This document shows, piece by piece, positions 10,417 through 21,075 of a stretch of DNA of 64,000 bases (the first letter of the stretch is position 1; each line of letters starts with the position of its first letter). The position numbers were made by a program, and so were the translations under genes. The stretch covers positions 1 to 64,000 of the forward strand of contig NZ_JACCJY010000021.1 in the NCBI RefSeq assembly GCF_014596085.1. Reading direction: 5' to 3'. The notes under the pieces were generated by a model. That model had not been told where the DNA came from. It was given only the letters and a program-made list of their open reading frames with translations, and made no database searches. Source of the DNA: Azospirillum tabaci. GTDB taxonomy: Bacteria; Pseudomonadota; Alphaproteobacteria; Azospirillales; Azospirillaceae.

Positions 10417-11589
10417 TCAGGCCGTTTCCTTGAACAGCTCCCGCCCGATCAGCATGCGGCGGATCTCGCTGGTGCCGGCGCCGATCTCATAGAGCTTGGC
10501 GTCGCGCAGCAGGCGGCCCGTCGGGTATTCGTTGATGTAGCCATTGCCGCCCAGAGTCTGAATGGCCTCCAGCGCCATCCAGGTGGCCTTTTCGGCGGCG
10601 TAGAGGATCGCCCCGGCGGCGTCCTTGCGGGCCGTCTCGCCGCGGTCGCAGGCCTTGGCGACGGCGTACACGTAGGCCTTGGCGGCGTTCATGATCGTGT
10701 ACATGTCGGCCAGCTTGCCCTGCATGAGCTGGAACTCGCCGATGGGCTGGCCGAACTGCTTGCGGTCGTGCAGGTAGGGGATCACCACGTCCATGCAGGC
10801 CTGCATGATGCCGAGCGGCCCGCCGGCCAGCACCGCGCGCTCGTAGTCGAGACCGGACATCAGCACGTTCACGCCGCGCCCGACGCCGCCCAGGATGTTC
10901 TCCTCCGGCACCTCGCAGTCCTCGAACACCAGTTCGCCGGTGTTGGAGCCGCGCATGCCCAGCTTGTCCAGCTTCTGCGCGACGGAGAAACCCTTGAACG
11001 ACTTCTCGATCAGGAAGGCGGTGATGCCGCGCGGGCCGGCGTTGACGTCGGTCTTGGCGTAGACCACCAGCGTGTCGGCGTCCGGCCCGTTGGTGATCCA
11101 CATCTTCGTGCCGTTCAGCACGTAGCGGTCGCCCCGCTTCTCGGCGCGCAGCTTCATCGACACCACGTCGGACCCGGCGTTCGGCTCCGACATGGCGAGG
11201 GCGCCGATGTGCTCGCCGGAAATCAGCTTGGGCAGGTAGCGGGTCTTCTGCTCCGCCGTGCCGTTCTTGCGGATCTGGTTGACGCAGAGGTTGGAGTGCG
11301 CGCCGTAGCTGAGGCCGACCGAGGCCGAGGCGCGGGAAATCTCCTCCATCGCCACGACATGCTCCAGATAGCCCATGCCGGCGCCGCCATACTCCTCCTC
11401 CGCCGTGATGCCGAGCACGCCGAGGTCGCCGAACTTCCGCCACAGCTCGTTCGGGAACTCGTTGGTCCGGTCGATCTCGGCGGCGCGGGGCGCGATCTCG
11501 TCGGCGGCGAAGCTGCGCACGGTGTCGCGCAGCATGTCCGCGGATTCGCCGAGGTCGAAGTTCAGGGTCGGATACTGGTTCGACAGCAT
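10417..11589 (-). CDS. ivd: Isovaleryl-CoA dehydrogenase
   Basis: First committed enzyme of the leucine branch: oxidises isovaleryl-CoA to 3-methylcrotonyl-CoA with FAD, electrons going to ETF. The 390-residue product has the diagnostic relocated catalytic base in [16 protein letters not shown] (E250), while the usual C-terminal position reads [12 protein letters not shown], with glycine in place of the glutamate. Other family segments are [16 protein letters not shown] and [16 protein letters not shown] 11589 gives the canonical length. It is the first gene of the operon, and the 140 bp in front hold CCATACG-type repeats that look like an operator. Confidence 0.96.
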   Translation of the reverse strand: MLSNQYPTLNFDLGESADMLRDTVRSFAADEIAPRAAEIDRTNEFPNELWRKFGDLGVLGITAEEEYGGAGMGYLEHVVAMEEISRASASVGLSYGAHSNLCVNQIRKNGTAEQKTRYLPKLISGEHIGALAMSEPNAGSDVVSMKLRAEKRGDRYVLNGTKMWITNGPDADTLVVYAKTDVNAGPRGITAFLIEKSFKGFSVAQKLDKLGMRGSNTGELVFEDCEVPEENILGGVGRGVNVLMSGLDYERAVLAGGPLGIMQACMDVVIPYLHDRKQFGQPIGEFQLMQGKLADMYTIMNAAKAYVYAVAKACDRGETARKDAAGAILYAAEKATWMALEAIQTLGGNGYINEYPTGRLLRDAKLYEIGAGTSEIRRMLIGRELFKETA

Positions 11590-11629
11590 GGTGTTGGCGC
11601 TCCCCCCGGAGGTCTGTTCTTCGTTCCCG

Positions 11630-11667
11630 CCATACGGCGACGTATGGAGCCGTACGGTAGCGTATGG
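11630..11667. promoter_or_regulatory. Inverted and phased direct CGTATGG repeats before ivd
   Basis: A perfect 7-bp inverted repeat with 4-bp spacer (CCATACG-GCGA-CGTATGG, 11630-11647) is extended by two further half-sites, CGTACGG at 11651 and CGTATGG at 11661, so three same-direction half-sites sit exactly 10 bp apart. It lies 41-78 bp upstream of the ivd ATG. The dyad matches 28583-28600 in front of the TetR gene, which suggests both are bound by that TetR protein. Confidence 0.7.
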
Positions 11668-11684
11668 ATATGGGCGTGGCAAGG

Positions 11685-11723
11685 CCTCTTGGCCCGTCCC
11701 CCTTCCGGAGGAGGGCCAAGAGG
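11685..11723 (-). terminator. Hairpin between the aldehyde dehydrogenase and ivd genes
   Basis: A perfect 11-bp stem (CCTCTTGGCCC with GGGCCAAGAGG, 17-nt loop) starts seven bases after the aldehyde dehydrogenase stop on the minus strand. There is no clear U-run after it, so it may be a Rho-assisted terminator or an RNA-stabilising end. It separates the transporter/ligase operon from the leucine operon. Confidence 0.55.
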
Positions 11724-11729
11724 GTTCGC

Positions 11730-13223
11730 TCACTTCATGTTGATGATGATCGTCTTCTTGTGGGTGAAGTGTTCCAGCATCGCCTCCAGCGAGGCTTCCT
11801 TGCCGAGGCCGGAGGACTTCACGCCGCCGTAGGACAGGTTCGGCTGAACGACCAAGTTCTGGTTCACCTGCACGAACCCGGCCTCCAGCCGGTGCACCGC
11901 GTCCATCGCCACCTTCAGGTCGCGGGTCCAGATGGTGGCGGCAAGGCCGTATTCGGTGTCGTTGGCCTGGGCGATGACCTCTTCGTAGTCGGTCCAGCGG
12001 ATGACGCAGCAGACCGGGCCGAAGATCTCCTCCTGCGCGATGCGGTCGCTGTTCTTCACGCCGGTGAAGATGTGCGGCTGCACGTACAGGCCCTTGGACA
12101 GCGTCGGATCCGACGGCATCGCCGAGCAGACATGCGGCGTCGCCCCGCCCTCCTTGCCGATGGCGATGTAGCTCTGCACCCGGTCGAGCTGCTGCGGCGA
12201 GACGATGGTGCCGATATCGGTCGACTCGTCGAGCGGGTCGCCCATCTTCATCGCGTTCACCTTCTCCTTCAGCTTGTCCACGAAGGCGTCGTGGATGCTG
12301 TCATGGACGAAGATGCGCGAGGAGGCGGTGCAGCTCTGGCCCTGGCGGGTGAAGCGCATGCCGGCGATGGCGCCCGCGATGGCTTGGTCGAGATCGGCGT
12401 CGCCGCAGACGATCATCGGGCTCTTGCCGCCCAGCTCCAGCGTCACCGGGATCAACTTCTCGGCGGCGGTCTTGTAGACGATCTTGCCGGTCTCGACCGA
12501 GCCGGTGAAGGTCACCTTCTTGACGTCCTTGTGCGCCACCAGCGGGGCGCCGCATTCCGGGCCGTAGCCCGACAGGATGTTCACCACCCCGGCCGGAATC
12601 ACCGTGTTGATCAGCTGCACGACGCGCAGGACGGCGAGCGGCGCCTCCTCCGCCGACTTCACCACCACGGCGTTGCCCGCCACCATCGCCGGGGCGATCT
12701 TCAGCGCCATCAGCAGGAGCGGCACGTTCCACGGGATGATCGCCCCGACCACGCCCACCGGCTCGCGCACCGTCATGGTCAGCATGTTCGGGTTGAAGGG
12801 CACCGTCTCGCCCTTCAGTTCCGGTGCCAGACCGCCGAAGAAGACGAAGGCGTCGGACAGAACGCCGGCCTCGACACGCGATTCGGTGCGCAGGGCCTTG
12901 CCGGTCTCCAGCGCGATCAGCTTGGCGATTTCCTCCTTGTGGGCATCGAGCACGCGCCCGCATTCGGCGACGAGCTTGCCGCGCTCGCGCACCGGGCGTT
13001 TGGCCCATTCCTTCTGCGCGGCCGTGGCGGCGGCCACCGCGGCGTCCACGTCCGCCGCCTCGCCGAAGGCGGCCTCGGCCACCGTCTCGCCGGTCGCCGG
13101 GTTCACGACGGGGAAGCCCTTGCCGGAGGAGGCCGGGCGGAACTCGCCGCCGAAGAAATGCTTGCCCGACAGCTCCCTGGCGAGCGCAAAGGGGTCGAGC
13201 TGGAGGTCGGTGCTGACGCTCAT
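11730..13223 (-). CDS. NAD(P)-dependent aldehyde dehydrogenase
   Basis: A 497-residue aldehyde dehydrogenase that oxidises an aldehyde to the acid. It has the cofactor-fold motif [18 protein letters not shown], the general base in [11 protein letters not shown], the nucleophile C298 in [12 protein letters not shown] and the late motif [11 protein letters not shown]. The substrate cannot be read from sequence. As the last gene after the PaaK-like ligase (60-bp gap) in the transporter operon, it may make the acid that the ligases activate. The similarity is to general phenylacetaldehyde/betaine-aldehyde type enzymes, not to the methylmalonate-semialdehyde class. Confidence 0.9.
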   Translation of the reverse strand: MSVSTDLQLDPFALARELSGKHFFGGEFRPASSGKGFPVVNPATGETVAEAAFGEAADVDAAVAAATAAQKEWAKRPVRERGKLVAECGRVLDAHKEEIAKLIALETGKALRTESRVEAGVLSDAFVFFGGLAPELKGETVPFNPNMLTMTVREPVGVVGAIIPWNVPLLLMALKIAPAMVAGNAVVVKSAEEAPLAVLRVVQLINTVIPAGVVNILSGYGPECGAPLVAHKDVKKVTFTGSVETGKIVYKTAAEKLIPVTLELGGKSPMIVCGDADLDQAIAGAIAGMRFTRQGQSCTASSRIFVHDSIHDAFVDKLKEKVNAMKMGDPLDESTDIGTIVSPQQLDRVQSYIAIGKEGGATPHVCSAMPSDPTLSKGLYVQPHIFTGVKNSDRIAQEEIFGPVCCVIRWTDYEEVIAQANDTEYGLAATIWTRDLKVAMDAVHRLEAGFVQVNQNLVVQPNLSYGGVKSSGLGKEASLEAMLEHFTHKKTIIINMK

Positions 13224-13283
13224 GTCGAAAAGGTCCTCGTGTGTATCGGGTCGGTTATCGTTGTTTTCGGTTATCGGTGGTTC

Positions 13284-14513
13284 TCAGGCGCGGGCGTCTT
13301 CGATGACCTTGCCGTCGTTGGGCAGGCTGCCGGGGGCCGCGAACTCCACGACACCCTTCAATTTGGTGACGGCGGCGAGAGTTTCACGCACCGAAGCCGC
13401 CAAGGCCTCGCCGGACTCGGGCGACTCGCAGCGCAGGGTCATGGTGTCGTTGGCGTCCTCCCGCCCGACGACGAGGCGGGCCTTGCCGATCTGCGGGTGG
13501 CGACGCAGCACCTCGGCGATCTGCTGCGGGTGGACGAACATGCCCTTGACCTTGGTGGTCTGGTCGGCGCGGCCCATCCAACCCTTCAGCCGCATGTTGG
13601 TGCGCCCGCAGGGGCTTTCGCCGGGCAGCACGGCCGACAGGTCGCCGGTGGCGAAACGGACCAACGGATAGGCCTGGTTGAAGGTGGTGACGACGACCTC
13701 CCCCACCTCGCCCTCCGGCACGGGGTCTCCGGTGCCGGGGCGGACGATCTCCACGATCACGCCCTCGTCCACCACCAGCCCGGCGCGGGCCGGTGTCTCG
13801 AAGGCGACGATGCCGAGGTCGGCGGTGCCATAGCTCTGATAGACGGCGATGCCGCGCCGCTCGTAGAAGGCGCGGGCGTCGGGCAGGAAGGGGCCGCCCG
13901 TGACGTGGCCGACCGCGATGGAGGACAGGTCCAGCCCCAGCTCGTCGCCCTTTTCCAGGATGATCTTCAGGAAGTCGGGCGTGCCGATGTAGGCCCGCGG
14001 CTTCAGGTGGGCGGCCACCTGGGCCTGCATCTCCGTGTTGCCGACGCCAGCAGGGATGACCGCGCAGCCCAGCGCGTGCGCGCCCGTCTCGAACATCGAG
14101 CCGGCGGGCGTCAGGTGGTAAGCGAAGCAGTTCTGCACGAGGTCGCCGCCGCGGATGCCCGAGGCGTGGAGCGCCCGCGCGGTGCGCCAGGGGTCCGTGC
14201 CGTGGGCCTCCGGGTCGTGGATCGGGCCGGGCGAGGCGAAGACGCGGGCCAGCCGCCCGATCGCGACCGTGGTCATTCCCCCGAAGGGCGGCGCGCCCTT
14301 CTGCAGCGCGATCAGGTCCGACTTGCGCGTCACCGGCAGGGTGGCGAGCGACGCGCGGTCACGGACGGCGGCGGGGTCCACGTCGGCCAGCAGGCGGGTG
14401 AAATAGGGCGCGTTCGCCTTGGCGTGGGCGATCTGCGCCGGCAGCGCCGCGAACAGCTCCGCCTCGCGCCGGTCGGGGGAGCGGGTTTCGAGTTGATCGT
14501 AAGTGTCGGACAC
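13284..14513 (-). CDS. PaaK-like AMP-dependent CoA ligase
   Basis: A 409-residue adenylate-forming enzyme of the phenylacetate-CoA ligase group: ATP plus an aryl or alkyl acid plus CoA gives the acyl-CoA. It has the PaaK-style opening EAELFAALPAQIAHAKANAPYF cut here to EAELFAALPAQIAHAKAN, then the adenylate motif YQSYGTADLGIVAFE, the hinge RLKGWMGRADQTTKVKGMF and a short C-terminal lid. It is shorter than PaaK (about 430-440) and lacks an obvious SSGTTG loop: the corresponding part reads FASPGPIHDP. The real substrate is unknown. It lies between livF (170 bp, holding a palindromic repeat) and the aldehyde dehydrogenase. Confidence 0.85.
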   Translation of the reverse strand: MSDTYDQLETRSPDRREAELFAALPAQIAHAKANAPYFTRLLADVDPAAVRDRASLATLPVTRKSDLIALQKGAPPFGGMTTVAIGRLARVFASPGPIHDPEAHGTDPWRTARALHASGIRGGDLVQNCFAYHLTPAGSMFETGAHALGCAVIPAGVGNTEMQAQVAAHLKPRAYIGTPDFLKIILEKGDELGLDLSSIAVGHVTGGPFLPDARAFYERRGIAVYQSYGTADLGIVAFETPARAGLVVDEGVIVEIVRPGTGDPVPEGEVGEVVVTTFNQAYPLVRFATGDLSAVLPGESPCGRTNMRLKGWMGRADQTTKVKGMFVHPQQIAEVLRRHPQIGKARLVVGREDANDTMTLRCESPESGEALAASVRETLAAVTKLKGVVEFAAPGSLPNDGKVIEDARA

Positions 14514-14543
14514 CGATGCCTCCCGGCTGTTTTTCTTCTTCTC

Positions 14544-14677
14544 CCCTCTCCCGCCCCGGGAGAGGGTGGCCCGAAGGGCCGGGTGAGGGTGCCGCCAACG
14601 GTCGGCGCCATTCTTCCTGCTAGACCCTCACCCTTCCCACTTCGTGGGCCCCTTCCCTCTCCCGGGACGGGAGAGGG
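14544..14677. repeat. C/G-rich palindromic repeat, type B
   Basis: A composite dyad with ends CCCTCTCCCG and CGGGAGAGGG and inner arms GGGTGAGGGT and ACCCTCACCC, including a small TGGCCCGAAGGGCCG hairpin. It lies inside the transporter operon between livF and the PaaK-like gene. Closely similar copies are at 18960 and 58061. Confidence 0.85.
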
Positions 14678-14683
14678 AATCGG

Positions 14684-15544
<861 letters not shown>

Positions 15545-15623
15545 GATGCGGCACCTGATGCAGTGAGACGGGACGGAAGCCCCCGCCGCCGCCCTTTCGC
15601 GGCGGCGACGGGGACGGTCCGGC

Positions 15624-16907
15624 TTACCAGCCCAGCCACTCCGGCTTGCGCGGGACGTCGACGGTGGCGATCTTCTCCAGCTTGATCGTGCCGGCCTTCA
15701 CCAGCTCGTCCACCGAACCGCCGGTGTCGCCGGTCACGTTGGCGCGGTACAGGTTGACCTTGTCCATGCCGCGGTGATCGGTCTCGGTCCAGGTCGACGG
15801 CACGCAGACGCCCTCCAGCCCCGCCGGCACCCAATCCTTCTTCTGGTACATGCCCTTGCGGATGTTCGGACCGGTCACGCCGCCGTTCTGCTTCGCCCAG
15901 TCCATCGCTTCCTTCATGTAGAAGGCGGAGCAGATGCCCGACACGTAGTGAACCGGACGGTAGGCCGTGCCGGCGGCGTCGGAGATCTTGGAGATTTCCT
16001 TGACCACCTTCATGCCCGGCGCGTCGCCGCCCCAGATCGCCGCGGTGCGCACCGGGAAGATCACGCCGTTGGCGGCGGAGCCGGCGGCCTTGGCGGCGTT
16101 CTCGTCCATGCCCCAGACGTTGCCCATGAACTGCACCTGCGCGCCGACCGTCTGGCAGGCCTTCAGCACGGAGATGTTGGACCCCGCCGTGTTGCCGAGA
16201 TAGGCGTAGTTGGCCCCGGCCTCCTTCAGCGTCAGGCACTGGGCGGTGTAGTCGCCCGGCGTCAGCGCGAACTGGACCGCCGGCAGGACGTCGAAGCCCA
16301 GCTCCTTGGCGAGCGCCTCACCGGCTTCCTTCGGGGCGTTCGGATAGGGGTGGTTGGCGCCCATGTGGACGTACTTGGGCTTGCCCGAGCCGCCCTTCTT
16401 CTTCCAGTCATCCGCTGCCCACATCAGCATGGCGCGCAGACCGTCGGAGTAGGACGGGCCGTAGAAGAAGTTGTAGGGAGCCGGCTTGGAGCCGTGGGTC
16501 CCCTTGCCCGTCGGGTCGGTCAGGTGGCCCGAGTAGGAGCCGGAGTAGTAGGGGACCTCGTCCTTGCCGACGAAGCCGGTCAGAGCCTCGGTGTCGGCGG
16601 TGCCCCAGCCCTGGATGGCCGCGACCTTGCCGCTGCCCGACGACCACTTCTTGTACTGGCTGATGGCGCGCGGCGCCTGATAGCCGTAGTCCACCGTCTC
16701 GACGTCCATCGTCGTGCCGCCGACGCCGCCGTTCTTGTTGATGTAGGCGAGCGCGTCGGCGACGCCCTGGCCGAAGGGCACGCCCACGTCCGACGTGGCG
16801 CCGGACTGGTCGGCGAGGTGGCCGACCGGGATCTTCTGGGCGTTGGCGGCCCCGGTGCCGAGCAGGACGACGGCGGCGGACGCCAGCAGGACGGTCTTCA
16901 TGGTCAT
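15624..16907 (-). CDS. Liv-type periplasmic substrate-binding protein
   Basis: A 427-residue solute receptor of the type 1 periplasmic-binding fold (Peripla_BP_6). A signal peptide of about 22 residues (KTVLLASAAVVLLGTGAANA, cut before QKIPVGHLAD) precedes the mature domain, which begins with the ligand-facing LADQSGATSDVG. The double ATG (MTMK) is used from 16907. The protein sits third-to-last in the importer gene order (G, synthetase, H, M, binding protein, F), 55 bp after livM. It is longer than classical LivK (about 345 mature residues) and resembles receptors found next to acyl-CoA ligases. The ligand is unknown. Confidence 0.92.
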   Translation of the reverse strand: MTMKTVLLASAAVVLLGTGAANAQKIPVGHLADQSGATSDVGVPFGQGVADALAYINKNGGVGGTTMDVETVDYGYQAPRAISQYKKWSSGSGKVAAIQGWGTADTEALTGFVGKDEVPYYSGSYSGHLTDPTGKGTHGSKPAPYNFFYGPSYSDGLRAMLMWAADDWKKKGGSGKPKYVHMGANHPYPNAPKEAGEALAKELGFDVLPAVQFALTPGDYTAQCLTLKEAGANYAYLGNTAGSNISVLKACQTVGAQVQFMGNVWGMDENAAKAAGSAANGVIFPVRTAAIWGGDAPGMKVVKEISKISDAAGTAYRPVHYVSGICSAFYMKEAMDWAKQNGGVTGPNIRKGMYQKKDWVPAGLEGVCVPSTWTETDHRGMDKVNLYRANVTGDTGGSVDELVKAGTIKLEKIATVDVPRKPEWLGW

Positions 16908-16962
16908 GGTGCGTTTTCTCCCAGTCGTTATGTTTTTCAGAAGCCGATGTGCGAGAAGGGTC

Positions 16963-18036
16963 CTAGTGCGAGAAGGGATACAGTTTCCAGTAGGCCTTGA
17001 TCTGCTTCCAGCGGTGGGCCAGCCCGTCCGGCTCGAAGACCAGGAACAGGATGATGACCAGGCCGATGGCCATTTCGCGCAGGAAGGCAATCGCGTCCTT
17101 CAGGTTCAGCGCGGCGTCGATGGCGGTGCCGGACAGCGCCGTGGTGATGGCCTGCATCACCTCCGGCAGCAGCACCATGAAGGCGGTGCCCATCAGCGAC
17201 CCCATGATCGAGCCCAGACCCCCGATGATGATCATGCCGAGGAACTGGATCGAGAAGAGGATGGTGAAGCCCTCCACCGACACAAACTGCAGATAGTGGG
17301 CGTAGAGCGCGCCGCCGATGCCGGCGTAGAAGGACGAGATGCCGAAGGACATCGTGCGGTACTTGGTCAGGTTGATGCCCATGATCTCCGCGGAGAGATA
17401 ATGGTCACGCACCGCCACCAGCGCCCGCCCATCGCGGGACCGCATCAGGTTGGTCGCCAGGATGTACATGACGACCACATAGACCAGCACGACGTAGAAG
17501 AAGCTCTCGTCGGTGTCGAAGGCGTAGCCGAACAGGGTGAAGGGCTCCGCGATGGTGCCGGCGGTGCCGCCGGTGAACCAGTCGGCGCGTGAGAAGAAGT
17601 CCTGGAGGATGTACTGCGCCGCCAGCGTGGCGATGGCGAGGTACAGGCCCTTCAGCCGCGCCGCCGGGATCCCGAAGAGCATGCCGACTGCGGTGGTCAT
17701 CACGCCGGCCAGCGGGATGGCGAGCGCCACCGGGATGCCGAAGCTGTTCGACAGCCAGGCCGACGAGAAGGCGCCGAAGCCGAAGAAGGCGGCGTGCCCG
17801 ATGGAGATCTGTCCGGTGAAGCCGACCAGGATGTTCAGCCCCAGCGCCGCGATGCCGAGATAGCCGATCTGGATGCACAGGTTCAGCCAGTAGCGGTCCA
17901 TGAAGGCCGGGCAGAGCAGAAGCAGCGCCACGCCCAGGATGGCGAAGTTGCGGCTGGTCCTGGTCGGGAAGATGGTCGTGTCGGCGGCGTACCGGGTCTT
18001 GAAGTCGCCGCAGGGGATGAGACTGATGTTCGCCAT
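16963..18036 (-). CDS. livM: Liv-type ABC transporter permease (LivM)
   Basis: A 357-residue inner-membrane permease with about nine hydrophobic segments, for example ILGVALLLLCPAFM and the block from YLGIAALGLNILVGFTGQ. It contains the LivM signature GLNILVGFTGQISIGHAAFF and the cytoplasmic coupling loop SRDGRALVAVRDHYLSAEIM with the downstream GG(L)GS motif. It is 15 bp after livH, and with it forms the channel of the importer. Confidence 0.94.
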   Translation of the reverse strand: MANISLIPCGDFKTRYAADTTIFPTRTSRNFAILGVALLLLCPAFMDRYWLNLCIQIGYLGIAALGLNILVGFTGQISIGHAAFFGFGAFSSAWLSNSFGIPVALAIPLAGVMTTAVGMLFGIPAARLKGLYLAIATLAAQYILQDFFSRADWFTGGTAGTIAEPFTLFGYAFDTDESFFYVVLVYVVVMYILATNLMRSRDGRALVAVRDHYLSAEIMGINLTKYRTMSFGISSFYAGIGGALYAHYLQFVSVEGFTILFSIQFLGMIIIGGLGSIMGSLMGTAFMVLLPEVMQAITTALSGTAIDAALNLKDAIAFLREMAIGLVIILFLVFEPDGLAHRWKQIKAYWKLYPFSH

Positions 18037-18051
18037 GGTTGCGGCCGCTCC

Positions 18052-18939
18052 TTACACGCGCTCGATGTCCTTGGTGCCGAAGAGGCCGTAGGGCTTGATC
18101 ATCAGGATGACGATCAGGACGTAGAAGGGGGCGATCTCGTACATGTTGCCCCAGTTCAGCCACTGGCTGTCCAGGTAGTGCGCGAGATTCTCCAGCACGC
18201 CGACGATCAGCCCGCCCAGCACCGCCCCGGCCACGCTGTCCAGCCCGCCGAGGATGACCGCCGGGAAGACCTTGATGCCGAAGAAGGAGAGCGCCGAGGA
18301 CACGCCGTTGACGACGCCGACCGTGACGCCGGCCACCGCCGATACCATGGCGGAGATGGCCCAGCTCATCGCGAACATGTGGCGGACCGAGATGCCCAGC
18401 GACTGCGCGACCTGCTGGTCGAAGGCGGTCGCCCGCATCGCCAGACCCATCCGCGAGTATTTGAAGAACCAGCCGAAGCCCGCCATGATCAGCAGCGAGA
18501 TGACCAAGCTCATCACATAGACGGTCTGCACGTCGAGCCCGAAGATGTTCACGGTCGGGCTGGCGAAGATGGTCGGGAACGGCTTGGCGAAGACGCCGAA
18601 CATCCACTTCATCAGGGCCTGGAAGAAAATCGACAGGCCGATGGTGACCATGATGACGGAGATGATCGGCTCGCCGATCATCGGCCGCAGCACGACGACC
18701 TGAAGCACGATTCCGAAGACCAGCATGAAGGCCAGCGTGATCGGGAAACCGATCCAGAAGGGCAACTGCCAGGAGGTCAGCAGCCACCAGCAGGTCCAGG
18801 CACCGATCAGCAGGAACTCGCCCTGGGCGAAGTTCACGATGCGGCTGGCCTTGTAGATCAGCACGAAGGACATCGCCACGACGCCGTACAGCGCGCCGAC
18901 GATCAGTCCGTTGACGAGAAGCTGGAAGAGCAAGGTCAT
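18052..18939 (-). CDS. livH: Liv-type ABC transporter permease (LivH)
   Basis: A 295-residue inner-membrane permease with the LivH opening QLLVNGLIVGALYGVVAMSF and the conserved NFAQGEFLLIG, the coupling loop MRATAFDQQVAQSLGI, and FPAVILGGLDSVAGAVLGGL near the C-terminus. It heads the H-M pair and follows the acyl-CoA synthetase gene by 189 bp, a space mostly taken by a palindromic repeat. Confidence 0.94.
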   Translation of the reverse strand: MTLLFQLLVNGLIVGALYGVVAMSFVLIYKASRIVNFAQGEFLLIGAWTCWWLLTSWQLPFWIGFPITLAFMLVFGIVLQVVVLRPMIGEPIISVIMVTIGLSIFFQALMKWMFGVFAKPFPTIFASPTVNIFGLDVQTVYVMSLVISLLIMAGFGWFFKYSRMGLAMRATAFDQQVAQSLGISVRHMFAMSWAISAMVSAVAGVTVGVVNGVSSALSFFGIKVFPAVILGGLDSVAGAVLGGLIVGVLENLAHYLDSQWLNWGNMYEIAPFYVLIVILMIKPYGLFGTKDIERV

Positions 18940-18959
18940 GGCGTGGCCTCGTTCTCAAT

Positions 18960-19100
18960 CCCCTCTCCCGTCCCGGGAGAGGGTGGCCCGCAGGGCCGGG
19001 TGAGGGTGCATTCGAGGATCGAGCGCCGGCCCATTGCCGACACCCTCACCCTTCCCGCGCTGTGCGCGGGCCCCTTCCCTCTCCCGGGACGGGAGAGGGA
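18960..19100. repeat. C/G-rich palindromic repeat, type B
   Basis: A 141-bp dyad with CCCTCTCCCG and CGGGAGAGGG ends and GGGTGAGGGT/ACCCTCACCC inner arms, nearly the same as the copy at 14544. It sits between the acyl-CoA synthetase and livH inside the transporter operon. Confidence 0.85.
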
Positions 19101-19128
19101 TTTTCTGGCGTGGCGCATCACCGCCCCC

Positions 19129-21075
19129 TCACGCCGCGGCCTGCGCCGGCTTCTTGGCCGGCGTGGGCAGCAGGTCGACCACCTTCAGCACGGTGCGGAT
19201 GCGCTGCTTGGTGCCGTCCTGGAAGGTGATGGTGGTGTCCACGTCGATGGCGGGCTGGCCCGCGTAGATGGAGTCGATGATCTCGCCGTACTTCTCGGCG
19301 ATCACGCCGCGCCGCACCTTGCGGGTGCGGGTCAGCTCGCCGTCGTCGGCGTCCAGTTCCTTGTAGAGCAGCAGGAACTTGGTGATGCGCTGGAACTCCG
19401 GCAGCGTCGCGTTCACCCGCTCCACCTCCTGGCGCAGCAGCTCGTAGACCTCCGGCTTGGACGCCAGATCGGAGTAGGTGGTGAAGGCGATGCGGTTCTT
19501 CTCGGCCCACTTCGACACGATGGGGAAGCGGATGCAGATGATCGCCGACAGATAGGGCCGCTTGTTGCCCAGGATCACCGCCTCGGCCACGTAAGGGCTG
19601 AACTTCAGCTTGTTCTCGATGTATTGCGGGCTGAAGCGGTCGTTGTTGCTGGTGGTGGCGATGTCCTTGATGCGGTCGATGATGACCAGATGGCCCTTCT
19701 TGTCGAAGAAGCCGGCGTCGCCCGTGTGCATCCAGCCGTCGCGCAGGTCCGCCGTGGTCGAGGCCTCGTTGCGGTAATAGCCGGCGAACATGTTGGGGTG
19801 GCTGACGACGATCTCGCCGATGCCGTTCTGGTCGGGCTCGATCACCTTGACCTTGATGCCGTCGTCGAAGGGCACGCCCACCGTGTCGAAATCCACGTCG
19901 TTCGAGCGGTGCACCGTGTAGGCGCCCATCGTCTCCGTCTGGCCGTAGATCTGGCGCAGCGGCACGCCCAGCGCCTGGAAGAACTTGAAGGTATCGGGGC
20001 CGAGCGCCGCGCCGCCGGTCGCCGCCGACTTCAGGTTGGTGAAGCCCAGGCGGTCTCGCAGCGCTGCGAAAAGAATGCGGTCGGCGACGGCGGAGCGGGT
20101 TCCGTTGGCGAGCGCCTCGAGCCCCAGCTTCATGCCGTAGTCGTACATCTTCTGCTTGAAGGGGGAGGCGTCCATCATGCGGGCGCGCACGTCGGCGGCG
20201 ATCTGCTCCCACAGGCGGGGGGCGAACAGGACGAAGCTCGGCCCGATCTCGCGGAAGTCGTTCATCATCGTCTCGGCTTCCTCGACGAAGTTCACGCGCA
20301 TCCGCGACACCATGCCCATGCCGACGGCGTAGATCTGCTCCATGATCCAGGACAGCGGCAGCACCGACACATACTCGTCGGTTGGCCCCTTGGGGTCCAC
20401 CGACAGGTAGCTGGCGACGTGGCGGATCAGCCGCCCCGCCGGCAGCATCGCCAGCTTCGGGTTCGAGGTGGTGCCCGACGTGGTGCAGAGCACCGCCACG
20501 TCGTCGCCGCGCGTCGCGCCGACCAGCTCCTCGTAGAGGTTCGGCTTCTCGGCGTGCAGCGCGTTGCCTAGCTTGACCAGCTCCGCCGCTTCCATCAGGC
20601 GCGGGTCGCTGTATTTGCGCATGCCGCGTGGGTCGGAATAGATGATGTGCTTCAGCGTCGGCAGGCGCTCGCCAAGGTTCAGCAGCTTGTCGACCTGCTC
20701 CTCGTCCTCCGCGAAGATGACGTGGACGTCGGCGTAGGTGATGAGGTAGGCGACCTCCTCGTCCATGGCGTCACGGTAGATGCCCAGACTCATGGCGCCC
20801 ATGGCGTGGGCGGCGATCTCGCCCATCACCCAGTCGGGCCGGTTGTCGCCCAGCAGCGCCACCACATGGCCGCGCTCCACGCCCAGCTTGATGAGACCGA
20901 GCGTGAAGGCGCGCACGCGGGCGTGCATGTCCGCCCAGGTGAACTCGCGCCAGATGCCGAAATCCTTCTCGCGCATGGCGACGTCGCCGCCATGCTCGCG
21001 GGCGTGCAGGGTCAGCAGCTTCGGCAGCGTGTCGTGGGTCTTGATATCGGGCAACATCAGATCGGGAGCGGACAT
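19129..21075 (-). CDS. Long-chain-type AMP-dependent acyl-CoA synthetase
   Basis: A 648-residue adenylate-forming ligase of the long-chain fatty acid class. The phosphate loop reads CTTSGTTSNPKLAML, with Ser for the usual Gly and Leu after the Lys, the adenylate motif is IYGQTETMGAY, the gate and ribose motifs are MHTGDAGFFDKKG and IIDRIKDIATTSN, and the lid is complete, ending with LTRTRKVRRGVIAEKYGEII. The ATG at 21075 overlaps the livG stop as TGATG, so it is coupled to the ATPase gene. Its place inside an importer operon suggests that the imported acid is activated at once (vectorial acylation); the substrate is unknown. Confidence 0.92.
   Translation of the reverse strand: MSAPDLMLPDIKTHDTLPKLLTLHAREHGGDVAMREKDFGIWREFTWADMHARVRAFTLGLIKLGVERGHVVALLGDNRPDWVMGEIAAHAMGAMSLGIYRDAMDEEVAYLITYADVHVIFAEDEEQVDKLLNLGERLPTLKHIIYSDPRGMRKYSDPRLMEAAELVKLGNALHAEKPNLYEELVGATRGDDVAVLCTTSGTTSNPKLAMLPAGRLIRHVASYLSVDPKGPTDEYVSVLPLSWIMEQIYAVGMGMVSRMRVNFVEEAETMMNDFREIGPSFVLFAPRLWEQIAADVRARMMDASPFKQKMYDYGMKLGLEALANGTRSAVADRILFAALRDRLGFTNLKSAATGGAALGPDTFKFFQALGVPLRQIYGQTETMGAYTVHRSNDVDFDTVGVPFDDGIKVKVIEPDQNGIGEIVVSHPNMFAGYYRNEASTTADLRDGWMHTGDAGFFDKKGHLVIIDRIKDIATTSNNDRFSPQYIENKLKFSPYVAEAVILGNKRPYLSAIICIRFPIVSKWAEKNRIAFTTYSDLASKPEVYELLRQEVERVNATLPEFQRITKFLLLYKELDADDGELTRTRKVRRGVIAEKYGEIIDSIYAGQPAIDVDTTITFQDGTKQRIRTVLKVVDLLPTPAKKPAQAAA

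Noticed and set aside
13284..14513. Calling the CoA ligase paaK (phenylacetate degradation)
   Set aside because: No other phenylacetate genes are present and the phosphate loop differs, so only the family is supported.
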